Shown here: piece by piece, positions 26,055 through 37,026 of the stretch | Position numbering within the stretch: the first letter of the stretch is position 1 | How the letters are laid out: each line of letters starts with the position of its first letter | Assembly (NCBI GenBank): GCA_944363505.1 | Contig: CALVUD010000001.1 | Span: forward strand, 1-64,000 | Source of the DNA: an uncultured Clostridia bacterium | GTDB taxonomy: Bacteria > Bacillota > Clostridia > Christensenellales > DTU072 | Direction: 5' to 3' | Length of the DNA stretch: 64,000 nucleotides | Translations under genes and position numbers: made by a program | The notes under the pieces: generated by a model | The model's database searches: none | The model's input: only the letters and a program-made list of their open reading frames with translations | What the model was told of the DNA's origin: nothing

Positions 26055-27089
26055 ATGAAAAAGAAGTTACTTATAACGTTATTTGTTCTGATCATGACCG
26101 CCGTTTTGTCGGTAGCCGTTCTCGCAGGCTGCACCGACGACGATTCCGACGGAAACGGTGCCAAGGTCATAAATATAGTCGTTCCCGACGGTTCTCCCGC
26201 GATAGCGCTTGCCAAGCTGATAAACGACAACTCCGCGCCTGAAGGGTATACCGTAAATTATTCGGTCGTCGCGGGGGCCACTCAGATAACGACCGCTATC
26301 GCCAACAAGACGGCTGATATAGCTATTGCTCCGACCAACATCGGCGCGACGATATATAATAAAACGGGCGCGGTAAAACTGTACGCCACCGTCGTTCAAG
26401 GCGCGCTTTATATGGTGGGGAAAGAGTATCTCGCGGGCGATACCGTTCAGGAAAAACTCGCATCGCTGAAAGGACAGACCGTTTTTAATATCGGACAGGG
26501 CGGCACTCCCGACCTTACGTTCAAATACATTCTCGACCATTACGGCATAGCTTACCAAGCGACCGACGTCGAGGACGAATCGTATGTCGCTCTAAGATAC
26601 GTTACCGACGGATCCGAACTTTTGCCGATGTTAAAACAGGGCACCGCCAAGTACGGTATCCTCGGAGAACCCGCAGTTTCCAGAGCGAATGCCAACACCG
26701 GCACTTCAACCGTATTCGACATACAGGAACTCTGGAAAGATGTTACGGGCGCCCAAACGGCAGGTTTCCCGCAGGCGAGCGTATTCGTTACCACAGAGCT
26801 TCTGAACGGCGAGCACGCCGCTTTGCTCAGTTGGCTCAGCGCCGGGCTTAAGGATAACGCGGCATGGGCGGAATCAAATCCCGCGACGGTTTCCGAAGTT
26901 CTTGCCTCGAAAGGGTCGACCTCTTTAAACGGGCTGACTTCGGGAATGATCGAGGCGTGCAACCTTGATTATGTTTCCGCCGTCGATGCAAAACAGGCAG
27001 TAAACACTTATCTTAGCGCCCTGTACGGATTTGCCGCGAACACCGTAGGCGGCAAAATGCCCGACGACGCTTTCTATTATGCGGGCTGA
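26055..27089 (+). CDS. ABC transporter substrate-binding lipoprotein, NitT/ThiY-like
   Basis: The product has 344 residues, with a lipoprotein signal and lipobox LAGC near residue 26. The mature protein has the NMT1/SsuA-like periplasmic-binding fold: VPDGSPAIALAKLI, an ITTAIANKTADIAIAPTNIG lobe, and GQTVFNIGQGGTPDLTFKYI. Related proteins bind sulfonates, nitrate or pyrimidine precursors of thiamin; the ligand cannot be fixed by eye. AGGAGG precedes the start. It is second in an operon of regulator, binding protein, permease and ATPase. Confidence 0.8.
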   Translation: MKKKLLITLFVLIMTAVLSVAVLAGCTDDDSDGNGAKVINIVVPDGSPAIALAKLINDNSAPEGYTVNYSVVAGATQITTAIANKTADIAIAPTNIGATIYNKTGAVKLYATVVQGALYMVGKEYLAGDTVQEKLASLKGQTVFNIGQGGTPDLTFKYILDHYGIAYQATDVEDESYVALRYVTDGSELLPMLKQGTAKYGILGEPAVSRANANTGTSTVFDIQELWKDVTGAQTAGFPQASVFVTTELLNGEHAALLSWLSAGLKDNAAWAESNPATVSEVLASKGSTSLNGLTSGMIEACNLDYVSAVDAKQAVNTYLSALYGFAANTVGGKMPDDAFYYAG

Positions 27090-27867
27090 AGCGGAAAAGT
27101 TAAAAAAATTCTTTATAAAAAACGCTTGGATGGCGAATATCGTCTACCCCTTGATCGGGGTAGGCGTTATTCTGTTGATTTGGGTCATAGGCGCCGCGGC
27201 GGTGGGCATGGAAATGATCTTGCCGACGCCGTCGAGAGCGTTCGAAGAGTTCTTTAAACTGCTTAAGGAAAGCGAATTCTGGCTCGCTGTGGGAAATACG
27301 CTCGCGAGAACGATTTTAAGCTTCGTTTTGGGGTTTCTCGCCGCCGCCGTAACGGCAACGCTTTCCGCGTTCGTTAAACCCGCGGGCAGGATCATCGCGC
27401 CGATAATTACGGTTTTACGTTCGGTGCCTACGATGTCGATCATTCTGATAGCGGTCATAGCGCTGCGCTCAACGCAAGCGCCGGTACTGGTAACTTTTCT
27501 GATCGTTTATCCGCTGTTGCATTCTTCGTTCGAACGAGCGTTAGAGAATGTAGACCCTTACGCCGTTAATATGAGCAAAGTGTTCGGCGTTCCGATATAT
27601 AAACGCGTTTTCAAGCTGTATATCCCTGCGGTGTTGCCCGACGTGTTCGCGGCGTCCAAGAGCAACGTTTCGCTCGCATTGAAAGTAATGATAGCTTCCG
27701 AAGTGCTGGCACAGACTTTCGATTCGATGGGCGTGAACATGCAAATCAGCAGGATATACCTGGATACGGCGCAGCTGATGGGCTGGACTTTAGCGGCCAT
27801 AATTATGAGTTTTGCGTTGGAAGGAGCGGTTTCGCTGTTAAAGCGCTTCACGGTGAGGTGGAAATGA
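27079..27867 (+). CDS. ABC transporter permease, NitT/TauT type
   Basis: A 262-residue membrane protein with about six helices. It carries the BPD_transp_1 domain and an EAA-like loop (SKVFGVPIYKRVFKLYIPAV) that contacts the ATPase. It overlaps the binding-protein gene by 11 bases and the ATPase gene by four, so all three are probably translated as a unit. The fold and gene order match SsuC/ThiX-like importers. Confidence 0.85.
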   Translation: MRAEAEKLKKFFIKNAWMANIVYPLIGVGVILLIWVIGAAAVGMEMILPTPSRAFEEFFKLLKESEFWLAVGNTLARTILSFVLGFLAAAVTATLSAFVKPAGRIIAPIITVLRSVPTMSIILIAVIALRSTQAPVLVTFLIVYPLLHSSFERALENVDPYAVNMSKVFGVPIYKRVFKLYIPAVLPDVFAASKSNVSLALKVMIASEVLAQTFDSMGVNMQISRIYLDTAQLMGWTLAAIIMSFALEGAVSLLKRFTVRWK

Positions 27868-28568
27868 TAATCAAGGCTCTCAACAAAAGTTACGGCGATT
27901 TGAAAATATTCGAAGACTTTTCCGTCGAGTTCGAGGAAATGAAAACCACCGCGGTGATGGGCGCTTCGGGTGTCGGGAAAAGTACTCTGTTGAACGCTAT
28001 CGCGGGACTTACGGATTATACGGGAGAAATAATTAAAGAGGGCGATATCAGCGTCGTGTTTTCCGAACCCGCTCTTTTAAAGAATCTAAGCGTCGTTAAA
28101 AACCTCGAATACGCTGTATCGCACGCGTATCCGAACAAAAAGATCCCCGAAGAAAAATTGAACGAAGTGCTGGAAGCGGTTGAACTTGCCGATAGACGGG
28201 ATGCGCTCCCTTACGAGCTTTCCACGGGAATGGCGCAGCGCGTGGCGCTCGCCCGGGGATTCCTGTATCCGTCGCGCTATATCGTGATGGACGAAGCGTT
28301 CAGGGGGTTGGATACCGCGCTTAAATTCAGATTAAAACGGTATTTTCTGAATCTTTTGAGTATGAATCCCCGTACCGTGATAATGATAACTCACGACCTC
28401 GACGAAGCGCTTTCGCTGTCGGACAGGGTAATGGTTTTAAGCTCACGACCCGTCAGGATTGCGTTGGACATTTCGCTTTCGTCCGACAAAAGTACCAGGC
28501 TGCCCTCCGATCCCGAATATATGAACGCTGCTTCGGAATATATGCGTTTTATAGAGGCTTCTATTTAA
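27864..28568 (+). CDS. ABC transporter ATP-binding protein, NitT/TauT type
   Basis: The product has 234 residues. I chose ATG 27864, in ATGA overlap with the permease stop; an in-frame GTG lies six bases earlier. Walker A is GASGVGKS (33-40), the signature LSTGM (119-123), Walker B IVMDE with the catalytic Glu (144), and the switch His is in MITHD (177). The Q-loop Gln is replaced by Ser67 (VVFSEPALL), the one departure from the family. The motifs needed for hydrolysis are otherwise present, unlike in the degenerate ATPase at 24652. Confidence 0.85.
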   Translation: MIIKALNKSYGDLKIFEDFSVEFEEMKTTAVMGASGVGKSTLLNAIAGLTDYTGEIIKEGDISVVFSEPALLKNLSVVKNLEYAVSHAYPNKKIPEEKLNEVLEAVELADRRDALPYELSTGMAQRVALARGFLYPSRYIVMDEAFRGLDTALKFRLKRYFLNLLSMNPRTVIMITHDLDEALSLSDRVMVLSSRPVRIALDISLSSDKSTRLPSDPEYMNAASEYMRFIEASI

Positions 28569-28597
28569 TTGACTTTATTTTAGTAATAAAGTATTAT
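28569..28597 (+). promoter_or_regulatory. Promoter of ruvC, possibly leaderless
   Basis: TTGACT (28569-28574) and TATTAT (28592-28597) are 17 bases apart. The ruvC ATG is only seven bases after the -10, where transcription would normally start, and no ribosome-binding site is seen. Confidence 0.65.
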
Positions 28598-28603
28598 TTT
28601 AGT

Positions 28604-29098
28604 ATGGTTATTTTGGGTATAGATCCCGGCTACGGCATAGTCGGTTTCGGCGTAATCGAAAAAAACGCTTCCAGACTTCGTACCGTCGCTTACGGCGTTA
28701 TAGAAACGCCTAAAGTTTCGAAACTTCCCGTCAGACTTAAATTTATAGGCGATAAGATTGCGGAACTGATAGAGCATTACAAGCCCGACGCCGTCGCGGT
28801 CGAAGAACTGTTTTTCCATTCCAACCAAAAGACCGTCATAATGGTCGCGGAGGCGCGCGGAGTTGTGTTATATGCCGCCGAAAACGCGGGTAAACCGCTG
28901 TTCGAATATACTCCGATGCAGATCAAACAGGCGGTTACGGGATACGGCAGGGCGGACAAAAAGCAAATTCAGCAAATGGTAAAAATACTTTTGGGGCTGG
29001 AATCGGTCCCGAAGCCCGACGACGCCGCCGACGCGTTGGCGGTTGCAGTCACACATGCACAGACTAATACCGTAATGGGTAATTTCGGAGTCAGATAA
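28604..29098 (+). CDS. ruvC: Holliday junction resolvase RuvC
   Basis: RuvC cuts Holliday junctions symmetrically during recombinational repair. The 164 residues keep the acidic catalytic set: Asp in LGIDPGYG, Glu in VAVEELFF, and Asp pairs in KPDDAADALAVA near the C-terminus. The length is normal. It overlaps ruvA by one base (TAATG), and ruvA abuts ruvB, giving ruvCAB. The start codon seems to coincide with the transcription start. Confidence 0.95.
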   Translation: MVILGIDPGYGIVGFGVIEKNASRLRTVAYGVIETPKVSKLPVRLKFIGDKIAELIEHYKPDAVAVEELFFHSNQKTVIMVAEARGVVLYAAENAGKPLFEYTPMQIKQAVTGYGRADKKQIQQMVKILLGLESVPKPDDAADALAVAVTHAQTNTVMGNFGVR

Positions 29099-29694
29099 TG
29101 TTTTCGTATATTCGCGGCAGGTTGACAGAATCAAACGGAAATTTCGTTACCGTCGAGGCGGGCGGTATCGGATACGCCATAACCGTATCCAACAATTCGG
29201 CGTACAAACTACCCTTACCGGGTAACGAAACCCTGATATATCTGTATCTTCACGTCCGTGAGGACGAGGTCGGATTGTACGGTTTCACCACCCGCGAGGA
29301 AAAGGAGATGTTCATAAAACTTATCGCGATTTCGGGCATAGGACCTAAAGCGGCGATAGGTATTCTCTCGGGAATGACTCCAGACGCTCTGGCGATAGCC
29401 ATAGTTACATCGGATATAAAGAGTATCGCAAAGATAAAGGGCGTCGGCAAAAAAACCGCGGAAAGGATCATTCTGGAACTGAAGGAAAAGCTTGCCGCCG
29501 AGGACGTCGAAATGTTCGGAGCGAAAGCCGTTGCGGAAAACAGCGTCGGAGGAGTCGCTCACGACGCCATAAACGCGCTGAGAACTTTGGGACTCACGCA
29601 GTCCGAAGCCGTCAAAGCCGTGGAGGCGGCGATGAAAGAAGCCGATACGCTGGAGGAAGTTTTGAGATGCGCGCTCAGGAGGATCGAAAAGTAA
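29098..29694 (+). CDS. ruvA: Holliday junction branch migration protein RuvA
   Basis: RuvA binds four-way junctions and loads the RuvB motor. The 198 residues show the OB-fold N-terminal domain (MFSYIRGRLTESNGNFVTVE), two helix-hairpin-helix motifs (AISGIGPKAAIGILSGM and IKGVGKKTAERIILEL), and the C-terminal RuvB-contact domain (ALRTLGLTQSEAVKAVEAAM). The ruvB start follows its stop directly. Confidence 0.95.
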   Translation: MFSYIRGRLTESNGNFVTVEAGGIGYAITVSNNSAYKLPLPGNETLIYLYLHVREDEVGLYGFTTREEKEMFIKLIAISGIGPKAAIGILSGMTPDALAIAIVTSDIKSIAKIKGVGKKTAERIILELKEKLAAEDVEMFGAKAVAENSVGGVAHDAINALRTLGLTQSEAVKAVEAAMKEADTLEEVLRCALRRIEK

Positions 29695-30760
29695 ATGGAC
29701 GATTACGAGAACTTTAATATCGGATACGAGGGCGAAGAACGCATTACGGACGGCGAATTGTTGCCGACGGACGAAAACGAAAACATTCTGCGTCCGACCA
29801 CGCTGGACGAATATGTCGGGCAGGACAAGATAAAGGAAAATCTAAGAGTGTTCATTCACAGCGCAAAGAAGCGCGGCGAAGCGTTGGATCACGTTCTTCT
29901 TTACGGACCTCCGGGGCTCGGCAAAACGACCCTCAGCAAAATAATCGCCAACGAAATGGGCGTCGAAATCAAATCGACTTCGGGACCGGCGATAGAAAGA
30001 AGCGCGGATCTTGCCGCAAATCTAACGTCGCTTCAACCGAACTCCGTGTTGTTTATCGACGAGATACACCGTTTAAATCACACCTCCGAGGAATTGTTGT
30101 ATCCCGCCATGGAGGATTTTAACGTCGATTTCATGCTCGGACAAGGTCCTTCGGCGCGATCGATAAAACTGAAACTTCAACCGTTTACGCTGGTCGGGGC
30201 TACTACGAAGGCGGGCAACATTTCGGCGCCGCTGCGCGACCGGTTCGGGATAATATGCAGACTCGAACTATATACTCCCGAACAACTCGGCAGGATAGTG
30301 CGTCGTTCTGCTTCGATACTTAACGTCGACATAGAGGACGCGGCGTGTATAGAGATAGCCTCGCGTTCGCGCGGCACTCCGCGTATCGCGAACAGGCTGT
30401 TAAAGCGCGTCAGAGACTTTGCGCAATACGAAAACTCATCCGTCAGCCTCAGAGTCGCAAAGCTCGGTCTTGACCGTCTGGAGGTCGATTCTCTGGGTCT
30501 TGATAACGTTGACAGGAACATTCTGACCACAATAATAGACAAATTCGACGGCGGCCCCGTGGGGTTGGATACCCTTGCCGCGTCGACGGGCGAAGAAGCC
30601 ACGACGATAGAGGACGTTTACGAGCCGTTTTTGATGCAACTGGGATTCATAGCGCGCACTCCGCGCGGCAGGATCTGTTCCAGACGCGCATACGAACACC
30701 TCGGATTCAACTATAAAAAATCGGAGACCTCTCTGCTGGATTGGAAAGAATTTAACGGCA

Positions 30761-30768
<8 letters not shown>
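29695..30768 (+). CDS. ruvB: Holliday junction branch migration ATPase RuvB
   Basis: RuvB is the hexameric AAA+ motor of branch migration. In 357 residues the start of the core is [19 protein letters not shown], Walker A is [12 protein letters not shown], Walker [11 protein letters not shown], sensor 1 lies in LVGATTKAG, and the arginine finger region in APLRDRFGI. The C-terminal winged helix includes [12 protein letters not shown]. The N-terminal extension is slightly longer than average. It overlaps queA by eight bases. Confidence 0.96.
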
Positions 30769-32931
<2,163 letters not shown>

Positions 32932-32972
32932 ATGAAGTTTAAAGGTTTTCCCATTATTTTTCGGCTAAATGC

Positions 32973-33001
32973 TTGCTAAGCCGTCAATAATATGATAAAC
33001 T
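32973..33001 (+). promoter_or_regulatory. Promoter of yajC
   Basis: TTGCTA (32973-32978) and TAAACT (32996-33001) are 17 bases apart. The start codon follows at 33052 behind AAGGAG. Confidence 0.5.
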
Positions 33002-33051
33002 TTTTTGCGACGGAGAATCCGTCTGATAGAAATTAAGGAGAATTTCGGCTT

Positions 33052-33351
33052 ATGAATTTTGGAATGATAGCTACTTCCGGCGGCAACGATTGGTATATCT
33101 GGATCATCCTCGGCGTCGTGTTCGTCGGTATGATTCTGATGACCGTCATCCCTCAGCGCAAACAGAAAAAGAAAATGCAGGAGATGATGTCTTCGCTTTC
33201 CGTCGGCGACAAAATAATGACGATCGGCGGATTCGTCGGCACGATTACGGAAATAAACAACGATAACGACCGCTTCACGATCAATATCGGCACCGAAGAA
33301 GAACCCGTAAACGTCGTGATAGTAAGAAACGCCGTCAGAACGAAACTTTAA
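33052..33351 (+). CDS. yajC: Preprotein translocase accessory subunit YajC
   Basis: The product has 99 residues: a single membrane helix (WIILGVVFVGMILMTVIP), a basic turn (QRKQKKKMQEMM), and the cytosolic YajC domain with LSVGDKIMTIGGFVGTITEI. YajC associates with SecDF. The secD and secF genes lie about 2.2 kb further on, separated by the SCIFF cluster, an arrangement known from Clostridia. Confidence 0.93.
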   Translation: MNFGMIATSGGNDWYIWIILGVVFVGMILMTVIPQRKQKKKMQEMMSSLSVGDKIMTIGGFVGTITEINNDNDRFTINIGTEEEPVNVVIVRNAVRTKL

Positions 33352-33365
33352 TCCGATAATTGTTG

Positions 33366-33394
33366 CGACCCGGCATAATGCCGGGTCGTTTTTT
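33366..33394 (+). terminator. Terminator after yajC
   Basis: CGACCCGGCAT pairs with ATGCCGGGTCG, followed by six T. It also faces the convergent gene at 33400-33810. Confidence 0.9.
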
Positions 33395-33399
33395 GTATT

Positions 33400-33810
33400 T
33401 TAAATTTTGTTTTTTCCGGTATTTACGGCGATAATTCCCGAAACCGCGCCTATAATTATTCCCGATACGGCGTCTATTATTCCGAACGAACCGTCGAGAT
33501 TTCCGCCGAGGATCAGGAAAACGAACACCGATATCAACGTATACAGTAAACCCGCGACGGCGCCTTTGAATACTCCTTTTTCTTTGCATTTTATGCCTAT
33601 CAGCGCGCCGAGCAATACGCTTAACAGCTTTATCACCTGATTAATCGGCATTATGATTGCAAAAGGTACTTCCGCGAGTTTTATCACGATGCCGAATATT
33701 AACACGGCGGTAAGCGTGATTACCACGGATACGAGCGTCATGCGGAGTATGTCCCGTAGCGTCGTTTTGTCGATTTTAAATTTTTCCAAGGATATTTTAT
33801 GCGTTTTCAT
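33400..33810 (-). CDS. TIGR04086-type small membrane protein
   Basis: A 136-residue protein with four predicted membrane helices and Gly-rich turns (LLGALIGIKCKEKGVFKGAV, then SGIIIGAVSGIIAVNTG). It matches the small membrane family often found between yajC and the SCIFF gene in Clostridia. The biochemical role is unknown. It is convergent with yajC and divergent from the SCIFF gene, so SCIFF and this gene may share control sequences. Confidence 0.7.
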   Translation of the reverse strand: MKTHKISLEKFKIDKTTLRDILRMTLVSVVITLTAVLIFGIVIKLAEVPFAIIMPINQVIKLLSVLLGALIGIKCKEKGVFKGAVAGLLYTLISVFVFLILGGNLDGSFGIIDAVSGIIIGAVSGIIAVNTGKNKI

Positions 33811-33911
33811 TTTTTCCTCCTTTAGAAAATATGCCTTGCGCTTGCGGTATATGCTTGATTTTTGTTTTCGGCGCGTTTATAATGTAAGGGACAAATATTT
33901 CGGAGGTCAAT

Positions 33912-34085
33912 ATGAAACATATCGAAACCGTTACGAAAAAGACTTTGGTTCCCACCCGCGAGATAGGCTGCGGAGAATGCCAGGCGAGTTGCCAGTCCGC
34001 TTGCAAGACCAGCTGCACGGTCGGCAATCAGGCTTGCCTCAAAGAAGAGAAAGTGCTCGTAAAGACCGTTTCGGAAGAAAAATAG
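33912..34085 (+). CDS. scfA: SCIFF ranthipeptide precursor (six Cys in forty-five residues)
   Basis: This 57-residue peptide is easily missed because of its size. It starts MKHIETVTKKTLVPTREI and its core carries six cysteines (residues 20, 23, 27, 31, 35 and 42), including the near-invariant SCQSACKTSCTVGNQ. CGGAGG precedes the ATG. The radical SAM maturase encoded eight bases downstream installs thioether crosslinks from Cys to downstream residues (ranthipeptide class). The 15-residue tail after the core, Lys- and Glu-rich, is longer than in the usual SCIFF. The physiological role in Clostridia is proposed to be signalling but is not settled. Confidence 0.95.
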   Translation: MKHIETVTKKTLVPTREIGCGECQASCQSACKTSCTVGNQACLKEEKVLVKTVSEEK

Positions 34086-34093
34086 TTCTTTAA

Positions 34094-35455
34094 ATGGTTC
34101 ATTCTTTCGTCTTCAGGCACAAGGGAGAACCCCTTTATTTTCTGTGGGACATAGAAAGCGGCAGTCTGTATAACGTAGATCATGTCGCTTTTTTGTGCGC
34201 CCGCTCTCGTTACGGCACGCTGACCGACGACGCCGATAAATCGGCGTTCGCCGCGCTCGGCGAACGGGAAAAAAGCGAAGCGGTCGCGGAATTGGAAAGT
34301 CTGGAGGCGGACGGAGCTTTAAACGCGAAACCCGTCGTCGACAAATTCAGGAAACGCGTTTCCCGCGTCAAAGCGATGTGTCTGCATATCTGCCACGACT
34401 GCAATTTACGTTGCGGATATTGTTTCGCGTCGGGCGGAACTTATAATACGGCGCGCGATTATATGAGCGCCGAAGTCGGCGAAAAAGCCGTTGATTTTCT
34501 GATAAAGAACAGCGGCGAGATTAAAAATCTCGAGGTCGATTATTTCGGCGGGGAACCGCTGATGAATCTCGACGTCGTAAAGCGCATAACCGAGTATGCC
34601 AAAGACGAGGCGGCGAAAGCGGGCAAACGCTTCAGTTTCACGATGACGACGAACTGTTTGCTTCTTAACGAAGATACTGCCGAATGGCTGAACTGCGAAA
34701 TGGACAACGTAGTTTTGAGCATCGACGGCAGAGAATCGGTGCATAACGCCGTCAGACACACCGTTTCGGGTAAAAACGCTTATCCCGTTATTTTGAAAAA
34801 CGCTCTGAATTTCAGGCGTATACGCGGCGCGGGCAAATATTACGTTCGCGGCACGTTCACTAAAAACAATCTCGACTTTGCCGAAGACGTAAAAGCGCTT
34901 AACGATCTCGGCTTCGACCAGATTTCGATGGAGCCTGTCGTGCTGGACGAAACGGATCCGCTCGCGATCTGCGCAAACGACGTCGAGAGGATAAAGGCTG
35001 AATACGAGCGTTTGGCCGAAGAATACCTCGAAAGACGTTCGGGCGGCAAATGGTTCAATTTTTTCCATTATATGATCGATCTCGACCACGGTCCGTGCAT
35101 ACATAAGCGTTTGACGGGCTGCGGCGCGGGAACGGAATATCTGGCGGTTTCGCCTACGGGGGATATATATCCTTGCCATCAGTTCGTCGGGAACGGCGAA
35201 TATTATATAGGAAACGTTTACGACGGCATACTGCGTCCCGACGTCAGGGAAAGATTCGCGGGCTTTACCGTGCTTGAAAAGGAGCATTGCGCCGATTGTC
35301 CCGCAAAGTATTACTGCGGCGGAGGGTGCGCAGCCAACGCTCTGAAATTCTCCGGCAGACCCGACGGCAGATACGCGGTAGGGTGTGAGCTTCAGAAAAA
35401 GCGTCTGGAGATGAGTCTTGCCGTCGCGTATATCGAACGTAAAGCTCCGGTTTGA
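34094..35455 (+). CDS. scfB: SCIFF maturase, radical SAM/SPASM thioether-forming enzyme
   Basis: The product has 453 residues. An N-terminal RiPP-recognition-like domain covers about 1-90. The radical SAM cluster motif is CNLRCGYC (preceded by CLHICHD), followed by FGGEPLMNL. The C-terminal SPASM domain has clustered Cys in TGCGAGTEYLAVSPTG, YPCHQF, EHCADCPAKYYCGGGCAANA and VGCELQK, for two auxiliary [4Fe-4S] clusters. It forms Cys-to-alpha-carbon thioethers on the SCIFF peptide. No clear ribosome-binding site precedes it, so translation probably depends on the upstream peptide gene, keeping the enzyme below its substrate. Confidence 0.93.
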   Translation: MVHSFVFRHKGEPLYFLWDIESGSLYNVDHVAFLCARSRYGTLTDDADKSAFAALGEREKSEAVAELESLEADGALNAKPVVDKFRKRVSRVKAMCLHICHDCNLRCGYCFASGGTYNTARDYMSAEVGEKAVDFLIKNSGEIKNLEVDYFGGEPLMNLDVVKRITEYAKDEAAKAGKRFSFTMTTNCLLLNEDTAEWLNCEMDNVVLSIDGRESVHNAVRHTVSGKNAYPVILKNALNFRRIRGAGKYYVRGTFTKNNLDFAEDVKALNDLGFDQISMEPVVLDETDPLAICANDVERIKAEYERLAEEYLERRSGGKWFNFFHYMIDLDHGPCIHKRLTGCGAGTEYLAVSPTGDIYPCHQFVGNGEYYIGNVYDGILRPDVRERFAGFTVLEKEHCADCPAKYYCGGGCAANALKFSGRPDGRYAVGCELQKKRLEMSLAVAYIERKAPV

Positions 35456-35506
35456 TTTAAAGAGCATTTAAATTAATATTTATTATATATAGTGGCGATA
35501 ATTTTA

Positions 35507-35535
35507 TTGACTTCGCGTTATTTAAGTTTTATAAT
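35507..35535 (+). promoter_or_regulatory. Promoter of secDF
   Basis: TTGACT (35507-35512) and TATAAT (35530-35535) are 17 bases apart, a near-consensus vegetative promoter. Confidence 0.75.
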
Positions 35536-35565
35536 ATCAAAGACTAATGCTACGGAGGCATATCT

Positions 35566-37026
35566 GTGACTAAGAAAAAAGCCATTGTCATAGCGGTGAT
35601 ACTTGCTTTGATCGTCATCACTTTGGCATTGTTTATCTTTCCTTTGAACGGACAGGAAAGTTTCCAGATAGGCAAATCCAATTACGATTTTTATTGGATT
35701 GCGGGGTCCATTAAGCTCGGACTCGATCTGGAAGGCGGAATGTACGTCGTTTATTCGATGGATACGGAGGGTATCGACGACGTGGACGCGGCGGTAACCT
35801 CGACCATTTCGAACCTCGAATCGTTGCTTACCTCGCGCGGCTATACCGAGGCGACCGTTACCAGGCAGGGAACCGACAAGATACGTGTAGAAGTTCCTTC
35901 CGTTACCGACACCGAATCGCTGTTGAATCTTTTGGGCGAACCCGCGGAACTCGAATTCCGCGACGAGAGCGGTAACGTCCTCATCGAGGGCGGAAAACAC
36001 CTCGAGGACGCCAACGTAACCCTTTATAACGGTTCCTACGCCATCAGCCTCAAGTTCAACGACGCGGGTACCGCGGCTTTCGCTACCGCGACGTCCAACA
36101 ACGTAGGCAAGACCCTGGCGATATACATCAACGGCGAGGAGATAATGGCTCCTACCGTAAACGCCGCTATCACCGACGGACAGGCGGTCATCACCGGAAA
36201 CTATACTCAGGCTCAGGCAAACGACATCGCCGTCAGGCTCAGAGCGGGCACGTTCGCCGTCAAGCTGACCCCCGAAGAATCCTCGACGATCAGCGCGACT
36301 TTGGGCGACGGCGCTTTGCAGGCAAGCATACTCGCGGGCGTGATAGGTCTGGCGCTGGTCATCGTATTTATGGTGATCATGTACAGATGCTTGGGCATGC
36401 TGGCGTCGTTTGCGCTGATTATTTACTCGATATTGATGATATACCTTCTGGCGATAATTCCTTGGGTTCAGCTTACGCTTCCCTCGATAGCGGGTATAAT
36501 TCTAAGTATCGGTATGGCTGTCGACGCCAACGTCATTATTTTCGAAAGGATCAGGGACGAACGCCGTATGTTCGGCAAACCCATCGCCACATGCGTGCAG
36601 ATAGGTTTCAAGAAAGCTTTGACTGCGATCATCGACTCGAACATCACCACGATTATCGGTTCGATCGCCCTGATTATTTTCGGTTCTTCGTCAATTCAGG
36701 GATTCGGAATCACGTTGCTCATCGGTATTCTGTTGTCCATGTTCACCGCGATCTTCGTTACCAGACTGCTGTGCAACATAGCGCTTCAGTTCAACGATCA
36801 CTCCGATAAACTTTACGGGCTTAAATTCAAACTCGACGAGATCGTTACGGGAGAAAGCGACGTCGCGGAAGAAAACGCCGGGATCTCCGAAGACGGCGTA
36901 TCAGAATCCGTGGAAACAGTTTCCGTGGCTCAATCCGAACAGGGCGCGGCAACGGTTGTCAAGAGAAAAAATAAAAACAACGTGATCTACACAAGAGTCA
37001 AATACAAGAGGGGAGGTAAAAAATAA
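35566..37026 (+). CDS. secD: Protein translocase subunit SecD
   Basis: SecD uses the proton gradient to pull secreted proteins out. The 486 residues start with GTG behind ACGGAGG. One N-terminal helix is followed by LGLDLEGGMYVVYSMD, the periplasmic-type domain, and five C-terminal helices with IAGIILSIGMAVDANVIIFE, the RND signature. A charged 60-residue C-terminal tail ends in basic residues. The P1 domain is shorter than in E. coli, as in other Clostridia. The secF start overlaps its end. Confidence 0.95.
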   Translation: MTKKKAIVIAVILALIVITLALFIFPLNGQESFQIGKSNYDFYWIAGSIKLGLDLEGGMYVVYSMDTEGIDDVDAAVTSTISNLESLLTSRGYTEATVTRQGTDKIRVEVPSVTDTESLLNLLGEPAELEFRDESGNVLIEGGKHLEDANVTLYNGSYAISLKFNDAGTAAFATATSNNVGKTLAIYINGEEIMAPTVNAAITDGQAVITGNYTQAQANDIAVRLRAGTFAVKLTPEESSTISATLGDGALQASILAGVIGLALVIVFMVIMYRCLGMLASFALIIYSILMIYLLAIIPWVQLTLPSIAGIILSIGMAVDANVIIFERIRDERRMFGKPIATCVQIGFKKALTAIIDSNITTIIGSIALIIFGSSSIQGFGITLLIGILLSMFTAIFVTRLLCNIALQFNDHSDKLYGLKFKLDEIVTGESDVAEENAGISEDGVSESVETVSVAQSEQGAATVVKRKNKNNVIYTRVKYKRGGKK

